A stretch of 64,000 bases of DNA from Oceanobacillus senegalensis (lineage in GTDB: Bacteria; Bacillota; Bacilli; Bacillales; Amphibacillaceae): the NCBI RefSeq assembly GCF_900176885.1, contig NZ_LT839648.1:1267049-1331048 (forward strand). The letters are read 5' to 3'. The translations under genes and the position numbers were made by a program. Positions 28,264 to 37,084 of the stretch are shown here, in pieces; the first letter of the stretch is position 1, and each line of letters begins with the position of its first letter. Below the pieces are notes generated by a model that saw nothing but the letters and a program-made list of their open reading frames with translations, did not search any database and had not been told where the DNA came from.

Positions 28264-29439
28264 ATGAAAAAATTTATTGTATTGGTTAGCATCCTATTTT
28301 CATTTTTGTTGGTCACAACTCCAGTATTTGGGGAAGAAAAGAGGGACGGGGAGAGTGGTTCCGTCAATTTAGCTCCCGATGCAAAATCAGGAATTTTAAT
28401 AGAAAGAGATACTGGATCTATCCTATATAATAAGAATGCCCATGAGAAGCTTCCACCTGCTAGTATGACAAAGCTTATGACTCTTTTGTTAATTATGGAA
28501 GCTATTGATCAGGGGGAACTCAAAAAGGATGAAATGATTCGTATTAGTGAACGAGCAGCATCCATGGGTGGTTCCCAAATATTTCTCGAAGCAGGAGAAG
28601 AAATGTCGGTAGATGATTTACTAAAGGGGATTGCTGTAGCTTCAGGTAATGATGCCAGTGTTGCTTTGGCAGAAAGGTTAGAAGGTAGTGAGGAAGCTTT
28701 TGTTAAAAAGATGAATGAAAAAGTGAAAGAACTTGGGTTGGAAAATACAAAGTTCGAAAATTCAACTGGCCTGCCTGTTGATGACCATTATAGTACAGCA
28801 TATGATATGGCTATGATTGCGAAAGAGTTGTTAAAATATGAGGATATTACCAACTATACCTCTATTTATGAAGATTATTTAAGAAAAGGCCAGGAGAATG
28901 AATTTTGGTTAGTTAACACGAATAAATTAGTAAGATTTTATCCTGGTGTAGATGGATTAAAAACTGGTTTTACCAATGAAGCCAAATATTGCCTTACTGC
29001 AACTGCAGAAAAAAATGATATGCGAGTTGTAGCAGTTGTTATGGGAGCTGAGACAACCAAGGAAAGAAATGCAACAATCTCCAATATGTTAGACTATGCC
29101 TTTAATCAGTATGAAACCAATCAACTATTTGAAAAAGACGAAAAGGTTTCTACCTTAGAACTATTAAAAGCAGATAAACAATCAGTGGATGTAGTTGTAT
29201 CTGAGTCCGTTAGTACATTACATAATAAAGGAGAGTCAACTGATAAGGTATCAACAGAAATTAGCATGAATTCGGATTTAGTATTGCCAATTAAAAAAGG
29301 AGATCAAGTAGGAGTATTAACGGTGAAAAATGGGGATGAAAAAGTATCCGAGGTTCCACTGACTGTCATGAGTGATGTTAAGGAAGCTTCTTATTTTACA
29401 TTACTGAAGCGCACGCTGCGAGAAATGGCGAAATATTAA
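28264..29439 (+). CDS. dacF: sporulation D-alanyl-D-alanine carboxypeptidase DacF
   Basis: A 391-residue low-molecular-weight penicillin-binding protein. It has a signal peptide (KK, then a hydrophobic core to about residue 20, cut near VFGEE). The serine enzyme motifs are S67-M-T-K70, S127-G-N and K-T-G in DGLKTGFT. It trims cross-links in forespore peptidoglycan. A C-terminal beta domain and an amphipathic end (RTLREMAKY) anchor it at the membrane. GGAGG is 7 bases before ATG 28264 and 4 before ATG 28261. It lies before spoIIAA as in B. subtilis. Confidence 0.92.
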   Translation: MKKFIVLVSILFSFLLVTTPVFGEEKRDGESGSVNLAPDAKSGILIERDTGSILYNKNAHEKLPPASMTKLMTLLLIMEAIDQGELKKDEMIRISERAASMGGSQIFLEAGEEMSVDDLLKGIAVASGNDASVALAERLEGSEEAFVKKMNEKVKELGLENTKFENSTGLPVDDHYSTAYDMAMIAKELLKYEDITNYTSIYEDYLRKGQENEFWLVNTNKLVRFYPGVDGLKTGFTNEAKYCLTATAEKNDMRVVAVVMGAETTKERNATISNMLDYAFNQYETNQLFEKDEKVSTLELLKADKQSVDVVVSESVSTLHNKGESTDKVSTEISMNSDLVLPIKKGDQVGVLTVKNGDEKVSEVPLTVMSDVKEASYFTLLKRTLREMAKY

Positions 29440-29547
29440 TAACATCTTCTAGTTTCGGCGAAAAAGTACTTCTTTTGTCGCTTTGCAGGAATTGGCCCTA
29501 ATGATAAAGAAAAGAATATAAAGAAGAATGTGAGGAGGAGATAGTTA

Positions 29548-29901
29548 ATGGGGCTTCAATCAGAATTTGATGTAAAAGAAGATGTATTAATCGTTAGACT
29601 TTCTGGCGAATTGGATCACCATGAAGCAGAAAGCTTACGTGATAAATGGAAGGATATGATGTATACCAATCCAATAAAGCATGTCATTCTAAACCTAGAA
29701 AATATAGATTTTATGGATAGTTCTGGTTTAGGGGTTATTTTAGGAAGGTATAAAGAAGTATTACAGCTTGGTGGAGAGATGGTAGTATGTTCCATTTCTC
29801 CATCAATCAAACGTTTGTTTGAAATGTCGGGTTTATTTAAAATTGTTCGTTTAGAATCAAATGAAGCATTTGCGTTAGAAACTTTGGGGGTGGCTTCATG
29901 A
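29548..29901 (+). CDS. spoIIAA: anti-sigma-F factor antagonist SpoIIAA
   Basis: A 117-residue STAS-domain protein that releases sigma-F from SpoIIAB when dephosphorylated. The phosphorylation site is in [10 protein letters not shown] (D57-S58-S59), with S58 matching the B. subtilis residue. AGGAGGAG precedes ATG 29548. Its stop overlaps the spoIIAB start by 4 bases. I found no convincing sigma-H promoter in the 108-base gap after dacF, although AGGAATT at 29487 resembles its -35. Confidence 0.95.
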   Translation: MGLQSEFDVKEDVLIVRLSGELDHHEAESLRDKWKDMMYTNPIKHVILNLENIDFMDSSGLGVILGRYKEVLQLGGEMVVCSISPSIKRLFEMSGLFKIVRLESNEAFALETLGVAS

Positions 29902-30338
29902 AAAATGAAATGGTAGTTGAGTTTTCAAGTATAAGTGAGAATGAAGCTTTTGCTAGAGTGACAGTAGGTTCCTTTATTACTCAATTAGATCCGACAATGG
30001 ACGAATTAACGGAAATTAAAACAGTAGTATCTGAAGCTGTAACAAATGCAATTATTCATGGTTATAATAATGAACCTGATCATAAGATTATGATTAAATG
30101 TGTAATCGATAACGGAGAAATCGAATTAACCATTAAAGATAATGGAATTGGGATTGGTGACATTGATCAAGCGCGACAACCACTATATACTTCCAAACCT
30201 GAACTTGAGCGATCCGGAATGGGCTTTACCATCATCGAGAATTTTATGGATTCTGTTAAGGTCACTTCTTCTCCTTCTGAAGGTACAACGTTATGTATGA
30301 AGAAGCAACTTGTAAATTCAAATACGGTTTATAATTAG
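29898..30338 (+). CDS. spoIIAB: anti-sigma-F factor and SpoIIAA kinase SpoIIAB
   Basis: A 146-residue GHKL-fold serine kinase that holds sigma-F inactive and phosphorylates SpoIIAA. The ATP-binding motifs are visible: [12 protein letters not shown] (N box), KDNGIGIGD (G1) and [14 protein letters not shown] (G2). It is the length of the B. subtilis protein and is translationally coupled to spoIIAA. Confidence 0.96.
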   Translation: MKNEMVVEFSSISENEAFARVTVGSFITQLDPTMDELTEIKTVVSEAVTNAIIHGYNNEPDHKIMIKCVIDNGEIELTIKDNGIGIGDIDQARQPLYTSKPELERSGMGFTIIENFMDSVKVTSSPSEGTTLCMKKQLVNSNTVYN

Positions 30339-30348
30339 GAATGTGCCA

Positions 30349-31107
30349 ATGAATGTTAATGTAAAAAATAATAATAAGGGTGAAGAGACTTTAACAGATG
30401 AACAGGTGAAAGAATATATTTATCAGAGTCAACAAGGAAATAAGGATGCTCGTGATATTTTGGTGGAAAAAAATATTCGCCTTGTTTGGTCTGTAGTTCA
30501 GCGTTTTATCAATCGAGGATATGACCCAGATGACCTATTCCAAATAGGCAGTATTGGATTAATTAAGTCCATTGACAAGTTCGATTTATCTTATGATGTC
30601 AGGTTTTCCACATATGCTGTCCCAATGATTATTGGTGAAATACAACGTTTTATTAGAGATGATGGCAGTGTGAAGGTAAGTCGCTCATTAAAAGAAGTGG
30701 GCAATAAAATTCGAAAAAAGAAAGATGAACTAACGAAAGAATTAGGAAGGTCTCCAACCATTAATGAAATTGCGGAAGAACTTGAAATAACACCAGAGGA
30801 AGTTGTACATGCTCAAGAGGCAGCGAAATCACCGCATTCAATTCATGAAACAGTCTTTGAAAATGACGGAGATCCGATTACATTATTGGACCAGATAGCT
30901 GATCAAGATACTAAATGGTTTGATAAATTAACGTTGCAAGAAGCAATTAAAAATTTAAGTGAAAGAGAAAGGCTAATTATATATTTACGTTATTACAAGG
31001 ACCAAACTCAGACAGAAGTTGCCGATAGATTAGGTATCTCACAGGTTCAAGTTTCTAGACTTGAGAAGAAAATATTAAAAGAGATGAAAGGTAATATGGA
31101 TCTATAA
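30349..31107 (+). CDS. sigF: RNA polymerase sigma-F factor (early forespore)
   Basis: A 252-residue sigma-70-family factor. Region 2 includes DLFQIGSIGLIKSIDKFDL and FSTYAVPMIIGEIQRF; region 4 holds the helix-turn-helix TEVADRLGISQVQVSRLEKK. It is nearly identical to B. subtilis sigma-F in regions 2 and 4. ATG 30349 is about 9 bases from TAGGA; GTG 30343 is too close to it. It is the last gene of the spoIIA operon and a strong terminator follows. Confidence 0.95.
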   Translation: MNVNVKNNNKGEETLTDEQVKEYIYQSQQGNKDARDILVEKNIRLVWSVVQRFINRGYDPDDLFQIGSIGLIKSIDKFDLSYDVRFSTYAVPMIIGEIQRFIRDDGSVKVSRSLKEVGNKIRKKKDELTKELGRSPTINEIAEELEITPEEVVHAQEAAKSPHSIHETVFENDGDPITLLDQIADQDTKWFDKLTLQEAIKNLSERERLIIYLRYYKDQTQTEVADRLGISQVQVSRLEKKILKEMKGNMDL

Positions 31108-31120
31108 TGAAACCAATTCA

Positions 31121-31159
31121 AAAGACATCATCAACATGGTTGATGATGTCTTTTTTTTT
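31121..31159 (+). terminator. terminator after sigF
   Basis: AAAGACATCATCAA pairs with TTGATGATGTCTTT and is followed by a T-rich run; it separates spoIIA from spoVA. Confidence 0.95.
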
Positions 31160-31180
31160 ATTATGGTTTTTCAGTAAAAC

Positions 31181-31210
31181 TGATAAAAATTATCGTCTTG
31201 GTTCATACTA
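31181..31210 (+). promoter_or_regulatory. sigma-G-like promoter of the spoVA genes
   Basis: CATACTA fits the sigma-G -10 consensus (CATnnTA). TGATA lies 18 bases upstream as a weak -35. In B. subtilis the spoVA operon is transcribed by sigma-G in the late forespore, which supports the assignment. Confidence 0.5.
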
Positions 31211-31244
31211 AGCTTACAGTAACATGATAAGGATGGGATGGCCT

Positions 31245-31865
31245 GTGACAAACCTCGTATACTTACGCATGAAAAAGAATGTAAATATCCAACAAATGCG
31301 TGAGCTTCTCTTGGAAGATATCGCCCATATATCGAGTTCGGATTCTAAGCTAAAACGTAAATTAGAGAAAACACCAATTTATCGTATCACCAACAAGGAT
31401 AAAAACCTTGTAGTTATTGACAGTATGTTGATTATAGAGCATTTGAATAGGGTTTATCATTCAATTGAATTACAACTTATCGGTCCGAGCCAAACCATTG
31501 TAAGAGTAATTTCAAAAAAATCATCTACCCCCATCTTGATAGTTGCTTGTGTATGGTTACTTTTGTTTATAGGGACTGCGATGACAATAATGAATTTTCA
31601 TTACGATGTAAGCATGCAGGAGGTACAACAAAAACTGCATCTTCTTTTGACAGGTAAGGAAAATGAATACCCATTATGGATTCAGGTACCATATTCCATT
31701 GGATTAGGACTTGGAACACTTGTTTTTTTTAACCACTGGTTTAATAAGCGATTTAATGAAGAGCCTAGCCCTTTAGAAGTAGAAATTTTTAACTATCAAC
31801 AAGACCTCGATAATTATTTAAATCACCATGAAAACAAGTTTAATGATAGAAATCATTCTTCATAA
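31245..31865 (+). CDS. spoVAA: stage V sporulation protein AA
   Basis: A 206-residue protein, exactly as long as B. subtilis SpoVAA when started at GTG 31245 (8 bases from GGATGG). It has a soluble N-terminal domain of about 100 residues and two membrane helices (WLLLFIGTAMTIM and YSIGLGLGTLVFF). The NEEPSPLEVEIFNYQ segment after the second helix is strongly conserved. SpoVA proteins carry dipicolinic acid across the inner forespore membrane and release it in germination. It overlaps spoVAB by 23 bases. Confidence 0.92.
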   Translation: MTNLVYLRMKKNVNIQQMRELLLEDIAHISSSDSKLKRKLEKTPIYRITNKDKNLVVIDSMLIIEHLNRVYHSIELQLIGPSQTIVRVISKKSSTPILIVACVWLLLFIGTAMTIMNFHYDVSMQEVQQKLHLLLTGKENEYPLWIQVPYSIGLGLGTLVFFNHWFNKRFNEEPSPLEVEIFNYQQDLDNYLNHHENKFNDRNHSS

Positions 31866-32274
31866 ACTCTTTCAAATAGTTATCGGATTTAGTGGAGGTC
31901 TTGCTGTGGGTGGTGGCTTTGTTGCATTTATTACTGTTTTGGGTATAATTCCAAGGTTAATTCAGTTAAGTAAGACTTATAAATTGGTCAAGGTATATAC
32001 TGCTAGTATCATCATTGGATTATTGTTTGGCACATATCTCTCATTTGCAGATGTAAACTTGCATCAGCCTGTATTTTTATTGACAATATGGGGGTTATTC
32101 CATGGTATTTTTAATGGAATGCTCGCGGCTGCCTTAACAGAGGTACTTAATGTTTATCCTATTTTAACAAGAAGAATTCGATTAGAAAGAAGTCTTCTTA
32201 TTTTACTAATGGCAATAACATTCGGGAAAATTTTTGGGTCCTTGTTTCAATGGACCATATTCGTTAAGCTGTAA
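31843..32274 (+). CDS. spoVAB: stage V sporulation protein AB
   Basis: A 143-residue integral membrane protein with about four helices. The glycine-rich GFSGGLAVGGGFVAF and TVLGIIPRLIQLSKT segments identify it as SpoVAB. Neither ATG 31828 nor ATG 31843 has a good ribosome site, so translation is probably coupled to spoVAA; the later start better matches the B. subtilis N-terminus. In B. subtilis spoVAC, AD and AE would follow; here spoVAF is next. Confidence 0.88.
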   Translation: MIEIILHKLFQIVIGFSGGLAVGGGFVAFITVLGIIPRLIQLSKTYKLVKVYTASIIIGLLFGTYLSFADVNLHQPVFLLTIWGLFHGIFNGMLAAALTEVLNVYPILTRRIRLERSLLILLMAITFGKIFGSLFQWTIFVKL

Positions 32275-32294
32275 TGAAAATGGAGTGAAACATT

Positions 32295-33776
32295 TTGGCG
32301 AAAACAAATAATAAAGTACCTGTTTCAACAAATATAACGAAGAACCAAAAGTATATGGAGCAAAAAGTAGGACTTGATGTTTCTTTTGACGCGGGATTTC
32401 GAGAACTAGTTATACTTAAGAAAAAAGTACAATTATATTATGTTACAGGTCTATGTGATACTGCATTTATTCAGGAATTAATGGACAAATTAATTGAAAT
32501 CAATGATTTCGAAAGTAATATGAGAAAACTACCAGAAATTATTGAGAACCGTTTAGTACATCAACAAGTCACCCCTGTAGAAACGATGGATGAAGTGGTT
32601 GACCAGATATTGTCTGGATTAGTTGCTGTTTTTGTAGACGGGGGAAAAAAAGCATATATTATTGATGTAAGAAGTTATCCCGGAAGAGCGCCACAGGAAC
32701 CGGACACAGAAAAAGTTATCCGTGGTTCTAGAGACGGTTTTACTGAAAATATTATAGAGAATACCGCTTTAACAAGAAGACGTCTACGTGATGAGCGTCT
32801 ACGTCTTGAAATGTTAAAGGTCGGTGAACGTTCTAAAACAGATGTATGTGTTAGTTATTTACAGGATGTTGCCGATGAGGGACTTGTTGAAGTGATCAAA
32901 CAAAAAATTGAAGAAATTGAAGTTGATGGAGTAGCCATGGCGGATAAAACTGTTGACGAATTCTTTATCGAAAGAAAATGGAATCATTACCCGTTAGTGA
33001 GATATACAGAAAGACCAGATGTGGCTGCAAGTCATTTGTTAGAAGGTCATGTTATCATTATGGTTGATACTTCACCTAGTACCATCATATTACCGACCAC
33101 GTTTTTTCACCACATGCAACATGCAGAGGAGTTTAGACAAGCACCATCAGTTGGAACATTTGTAAGGTTCATTCGGTTTTTGGGTGTATTTGTATCCATG
33201 TATTTATTACCACTTTGGTTGTTGTTTGTTCTAGATCCAACGATGCTGCCTAAAGATTTATCTTATATCGGTCCCAATGAGGAAGGCAACATTCCTATTA
33301 TGGTTCAGATAGTTTTAGCAGAGTTAGGGATTGAATTTTTGCGAATGGCCGCAATTCATACACCAACCCCGTTGTCCACTTCGATGGGTTTAATTGCGGC
33401 TGTACTAATTGGTCAAATTGCCATTGATGTTGGTATGCTTAGTCCCGAAGTCATTTTATATGTTTCAATTAGTGCAATCGGCTCCTATGTAACACCAAGT
33501 TACGAGTTGAGTGTAGCGAATAAGTTAACGAATATCATCTTAATCATAGCGGTAGGTTTTTTCGGGCTAAAGGGTTTAGTAATTGGTTTTCTCATTCATA
33601 TACTCTACTTAGTTCAGTTAAAGTCTCTCAAAACACCCTATCTATGGCCCTTTATCCCGTTTAACCCTAAAGCAATGCTTCATATACTATTTCGCATACC
33701 GATTCCATATGCAAATACTAGACCTAGCATTGTTCATCCGAAAAATAATTATAGACAACCTAAATCTAAATCGTAA
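32295..33776 (+). CDS. spoVAF: stage V sporulation protein AF
   Basis: A 493-residue protein of the GerA-A-subunit-like family, the same length as B. subtilis SpoVAF. The large N-terminal soluble region (1-300) includes SRDGFTENIIENTALTRRR, and the C-terminal half has about five membrane helices. SpoVAF modulates germinant-receptor signalling and dipicolinate release. It starts at TTG 32295 behind TGGAGTG, 20 bases after spoVAB. That short gap shows the missing spoVA genes are not simply unread here. Confidence 0.93.
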   Translation: MAKTNNKVPVSTNITKNQKYMEQKVGLDVSFDAGFRELVILKKKVQLYYVTGLCDTAFIQELMDKLIEINDFESNMRKLPEIIENRLVHQQVTPVETMDEVVDQILSGLVAVFVDGGKKAYIIDVRSYPGRAPQEPDTEKVIRGSRDGFTENIIENTALTRRRLRDERLRLEMLKVGERSKTDVCVSYLQDVADEGLVEVIKQKIEEIEVDGVAMADKTVDEFFIERKWNHYPLVRYTERPDVAASHLLEGHVIIMVDTSPSTIILPTTFFHHMQHAEEFRQAPSVGTFVRFIRFLGVFVSMYLLPLWLLFVLDPTMLPKDLSYIGPNEEGNIPIMVQIVLAELGIEFLRMAAIHTPTPLSTSMGLIAAVLIGQIAIDVGMLSPEVILYVSISAIGSYVTPSYELSVANKLTNIILIIAVGFFGLKGLVIGFLIHILYLVQLKSLKTPYLWPFIPFNPKAMLHILFRIPIPYANTRPSIVHPKNNYRQPKSKS

Positions 33777-33790
33777 TCCGGACAGGCTAT

Positions 33791-33847
33791 TTATTTTCGC
33801 AAGTTAGGGACAGTAATAGCCCCACTGATAGAAGATTCACTTTATTT
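33791..33847. repeat. family A intergenic repeat, compact copy
   Basis: This is the clearest short copy: TTTTCGCAAGTTAGGG, then ACAGTAATAGCCCCACTGAT, then AGAAGATTCACTTTAT. It is shared with the 20.6 kb copy across its whole length and with both ends of the 13.4 kb copy. It lies between spoVAF and the terminator before lysA. Confidence 0.75.
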
Positions 33848-33862
33848 TGATGTAATAATATT

Positions 33863-33897
33863 AGAGCTAACATTATGTTAGCTCTTTCGTTTTTATC
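33863..33897 (+). terminator. terminator after spoVAF
   Basis: AGAGCTAACAT pairs with ATGTTAGCTCT, followed by an interrupted T tract (TTCGTTTTT). Confidence 0.75.
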
Positions 33898-33952
33898 TAC
33901 TGTATGGTAAAGTATTTTTATTCATTTTATTAGAAAAATCGGGGGAATTTAT

Positions 33953-35260
33953 ATGATTATTGAAAATCATCCGTTTCCTGTCAATAAGAATGGGCATTTG
34001 GAAATAGGTGGGTTAGATACGATAAAGTTAGCGGAAAAATATGGAACACCACTATATGTATATGATGTGTCAATAATTAGAGAGAACGCTCGATCATTTG
34101 TCGAAACATTTGAAAAGTTGGGCGTATCTGCTAAGGTTGCATACGCAAGTAAGGCATTTTCTTCGATTGCTATGTTGCAAGTGGCAAAACAAGAAGGTTT
34201 ATGTTTGGATGTTGTATCAGAAGGAGAATTATATACTGCATTACAAGCGGATTTTCCTACAAATAGAATTCACTTACACGGTAATAATAAGAGCCGAAAT
34301 GAGATTGCGATGGCTTTTGAGTATAATATAGGATGTATTGTTGTAGACAATTTTCATGATATTGAGTTAATCGATAATGTAGCTCAGCAATATAATAAAT
34401 CAATGGATGTGCTTATGCGTGTTACACCTGGCGTTGAATCACATACACACGAATATATAATGACTGGAAATGAAGATTCAAAGTTTGGTTTTGATCTGCA
34501 AAATGGACAAGCAGAGCAAGGATTTAAACAAATGCATGAGAGCGAATTTATTCAACTTAAAGGGCTTCATTGTCATATTGGATCACAGATTTTTGAGACG
34601 GAAGGGTTTAAAGTAGCTACTAGTATGCTCTTTAAGGAGCTTGCGAAATGGAAGGAGAACTATAATTATATTCCCAAAGTACTAAACCTTGGTGGCGGAT
34701 TTGGAATTCGTTATACAAAAGAGGATAAGCCACTGCCACATCACGTATATGTTGAAAGTTTAATTGAAATAGTTAAACAGCAAGCAAACGTATTAGGCAT
34801 ACCTATGCCAGAGGTTTGGATTGAACCAGGAAGGTCTATCGTTGGGAATGCAGGAATCACATTATATACGGTAGGTGCAATGAAGGAAATTCCAGGTATT
34901 CGAAATTACGTCTCCGTTGATGGGGGAATGACAGATAATATTAGACCAGCATTGTATCATGCAAAGTATGAAGCTGTTATAGCTAATAAAGTAAATAAAC
35001 CACTAAAGAATGAAGCATCTATAGCAGGAAAGGCTTGTGAGTCAGGGGATATGTTAATTTGGGATTTACCTGTTCCTGAGTTAGAACACGGAGATATCTT
35101 AGCCGTTTTTTCAACAGGGGCATACGGATATTCCATGGCAAGCCATTACAACCGTATTCCTAATCCTGCTGTCGTCTTTGTAGAGAATGGGATTGATAGA
35201 ATAGTTGTCAAACGGGAAACTTACAAAGACGTAACACGAAACGATTTGTCATATGAGTGA
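33953..35260 (+). CDS. lysA: diaminopimelate decarboxylase
   Basis: A 435-residue PLP enzyme that makes L-lysine from meso-diaminopimelate. The PLP lysine is in AYASKAFSS; the barrel motif HCHIGSQI, the glycine loop LGGGFGIRY, EPGRSIVG and the active-site cysteine in KACESGD are all present. ATG 33953 follows TCGGGGG. lysA downstream of the spoVA operon is the B. subtilis arrangement. Confidence 0.96.
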   Translation: MIIENHPFPVNKNGHLEIGGLDTIKLAEKYGTPLYVYDVSIIRENARSFVETFEKLGVSAKVAYASKAFSSIAMLQVAKQEGLCLDVVSEGELYTALQADFPTNRIHLHGNNKSRNEIAMAFEYNIGCIVVDNFHDIELIDNVAQQYNKSMDVLMRVTPGVESHTHEYIMTGNEDSKFGFDLQNGQAEQGFKQMHESEFIQLKGLHCHIGSQIFETEGFKVATSMLFKELAKWKENYNYIPKVLNLGGGFGIRYTKEDKPLPHHVYVESLIEIVKQQANVLGIPMPEVWIEPGRSIVGNAGITLYTVGAMKEIPGIRNYVSVDGGMTDNIRPALYHAKYEAVIANKVNKPLKNEASIAGKACESGDMLIWDLPVPELEHGDILAVFSTGAYGYSMASHYNRIPNPAVVFVENGIDRIVVKRETYKDVTRNDLSYE

Positions 35261-35345
35261 TTCATAAAGTAACAATACTATGAATTAAAACGATGAAATG
35301 ATAAAATAAATATGATTTTAAAACGTTACAAAAGGAGAAATTAGT

Positions 35346-35783
35346 ATGGCGAAAAAAGGATATATTTTAATGGAAAATGGAAATAAAATTGAATTTGATT
35401 TATTTCCAGAGGAAGCACCAGGAACAGTTGAGAACTTTGAAAAATTAGCAAATGAAAACTTTTATGATGGTTTAACCTTCCACCGTGTTATTCCGGGATT
35501 TGTTAGTCAAGGTGGCTGCCCAGTTGGAAATGGAACTGGAAATGCTGGATATACGATAAAATGTGAAACAGATAATAATCCTCATAAGCATCAAGAGGGA
35601 TCATTATCAATGGCTCACGCAGGTAGAGATACTGGAAGTTGCCAATTTTTTATTGTTCATGAATCACAACCACATCTAGATGGTGTTCATACTGTATTTG
35701 GTCAAGTAACATCAGGGATTGAACATGCTAAGGCAATGAAAAATGGCGATGTAATGAAGGAAGTAAGGGTATATTCAGCATAA
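35346..35783 (+). CDS. ppiB: peptidyl-prolyl cis-trans isomerase B (cyclophilin)
   Basis: A 145-residue cytosolic cyclophilin with no signal peptide. The catalytic segment FHRVIPGF carries the active-site Arg. [14 protein letters not shown] and HTVFGQV form the hydrophobic pocket. AAAAGGAG precedes ATG 35346. It is single-domain and of the usual length. Confidence 0.95.
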   Translation: MAKKGYILMENGNKIEFDLFPEEAPGTVENFEKLANENFYDGLTFHRVIPGFVSQGGCPVGNGTGNAGYTIKCETDNNPHKHQEGSLSMAHAGRDTGSCQFFIVHESQPHLDGVHTVFGQVTSGIEHAKAMKNGDVMKEVRVYSA

Positions 35784-35813
35784 TTTCCATCTTTACATAA
35801 GGAAATTAATTGG

Positions 35814-36260
35814 ATGATTTATCTTTTACTATATTTAATTTTTATTGTTGCTCCTTTTAGTATATTTTTTCATGAAATAGGGCATGCAATAGGTGCAAGA
35901 ACTAGGGGGGCAGATTTCATTCAATTGTCCATTGGCCAAGGAAAAAGATTAGTAACCCTTGGTGATCAGAATTTTCAGATCATTGTACATTTATTCTACT
36001 TCATGGGTGGGCTTACAATTAGTGAAAAAAGCCCATCCTATAAAACGAAAGATGTAATTATTCTTACATTGTTGGGACCTCTAGCAAATGGCATAATAGC
36101 TATTCTATTAATTCTGTTTTATAGAATGGGACCTTCGTTGTATATTGAACTAGCAATTTGGTTTAATTTATGGCTGATGATTGTTAATCTCCTACCTATT
36201 AAGTTGAAGGATAAATATACGGATGGTTATATTATCTTTAAACGAATATGTCGTCAATAA
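35814..36260 (+). CDS. small S2P-like (M50 family) membrane metalloprotease
   Basis: A 148-residue membrane protein with about four helices. H20-E21-x2-H24 in [11 protein letters not shown] is a zinc-protease motif inside a helix. A second motif, [15 protein letters not shown], has the N-x2-P and D-G elements that supply the third ligand in site-2 proteases. It lacks a PDZ domain and any extra domain, so it is a minimal member, resembling SpoIVFB-type enzymes in layout. AAGGAAA precedes ATG 35814, 30 bases after ppiB. I do not recognise an equivalent at this place in B. subtilis. Substrate unknown. Confidence 0.7.
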
Positions 36261-36437
36261 GTATAAATTAACTAGAACTGGTTATACTATTTTTCTAAAC
36301 TGGTTGCTTTTATATATCGTTATTTGACAAACATGATAAATAATGTATAAATATATATATACTTCTATTAAGAAGTTAGAACTCGCTGTTTTATCCAGAA
36401 GAGTTATTCTAATAGTCTTATATTAAGAGGGGTCTTT

Positions 36438-36821
36438 ATGTTAATTCGTTTTAAAAAGAATATGGAGAAGATTGCAATGGGATTACTGTCTTTTATGCCC
36501 GATGAAAAAAAAGACGTAAAAAAATTGCAGCAGACAATTAAGGAATACGAGACCAATCCTGATTGGCATCTTTTTTTGTGGAAAGAAGATGATGTACTAG
36601 GGGCAATTGGTGTCAGAATAGAAGACAATGTTGATGTTGTAATTCAGCATGTTTCCGTTAATCCGTCTCACCGAAATATGGGGATTGGCAAGAAAATGAT
36701 AAATGAAATAAATCGACAATACCAGGATAAATATACTGTTAATGCAAGTGAGGAAGTACAGGAATTTTACCAAAAATGTAACTCGAAACATGATCAAAAT
36801 GAAAACAGTAATAAAAAATAG
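36438..36821 (+). CDS. ribT: GNAT-family protein RibT
   Basis: A 127-residue acetyltransferase-fold protein. It is collinear with B. subtilis RibT from MLIRFKK and EKIAMGLLSFMP to the acetyl-CoA loop HRNMGIGKKM. In B. subtilis ribT is the last gene of the riboflavin operon; no rib gene is in this window, so RibT is separated from it here. Its target is unknown. GAGGGG precedes ATG 36438 and a strong terminator overlaps the stop. Confidence 0.9.
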   Translation: MLIRFKKNMEKIAMGLLSFMPDEKKDVKKLQQTIKEYETNPDWHLFLWKEDDVLGAIGVRIEDNVDVVIQHVSVNPSHRNMGIGKKMINEINRQYQDKYTVNASEEVQEFYQKCNSKHDQNENSNKK

Positions 36822-36848
36822 CCAGCCCTAATTGAAGGGCTGGCTTTT
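36820..36848. terminator. bidirectional terminator between ribT and the YjcZ-type gene
   Basis: AGCCAGCCCT and AGGGCTGGCT form a perfect 10-bp stem with A and T tracts on both sides, between convergent genes. Confidence 0.92.
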
Positions 36849-36875
36849 AAATGGTAAAGCTTTGTTTATATGATC

Positions 36876-36959
36876 TTAGAACCAAGCAGCACCAACGATA
36901 ATTAAAAGAATGAACAACACTACAATTAACGCAAATCCTCCGCTATATCCATGACTCAT
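36876..36959 (-). CDS. YjcZ-family small sporulation protein, 27 aa
   Basis: A 27-codon gene on the minus strand. AAGGAGG is 8 bases before ATG 36959. The product opens MSHGYSGGF and continues as one membrane helix (LIVVLFILLIIVGAAWF). The G-Y-S-G-G-F start plus single helix is the signature of the YjcZ/SscA group of tiny spore-associated proteins in Bacillus. It shares a terminator with ribT. The role is inferred from the family only. Confidence 0.85.
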   Translation of the reverse strand: MSHGYSGGFALIVVLFILLIIVGAAWF

Positions 36960-37084
36960 AAAGAATTCCTCCTTTTTCTTCTTTGAATAAATGTTTTATG
37001 GTAACATTTATCTTACGTTAATAACCTATGTAAGCATTCATCATGGTGTATAGGCGAATGTTACAATATAGATGATTTGCAAAA

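Noticed and set aside
29487-29529. Sigma-H promoter before spoIIAA
   Set aside because: AGGAATT resembles the -35, but the nearest GAAT elements are at the wrong spacing; a promoter is expected there but not shown by the sequence.
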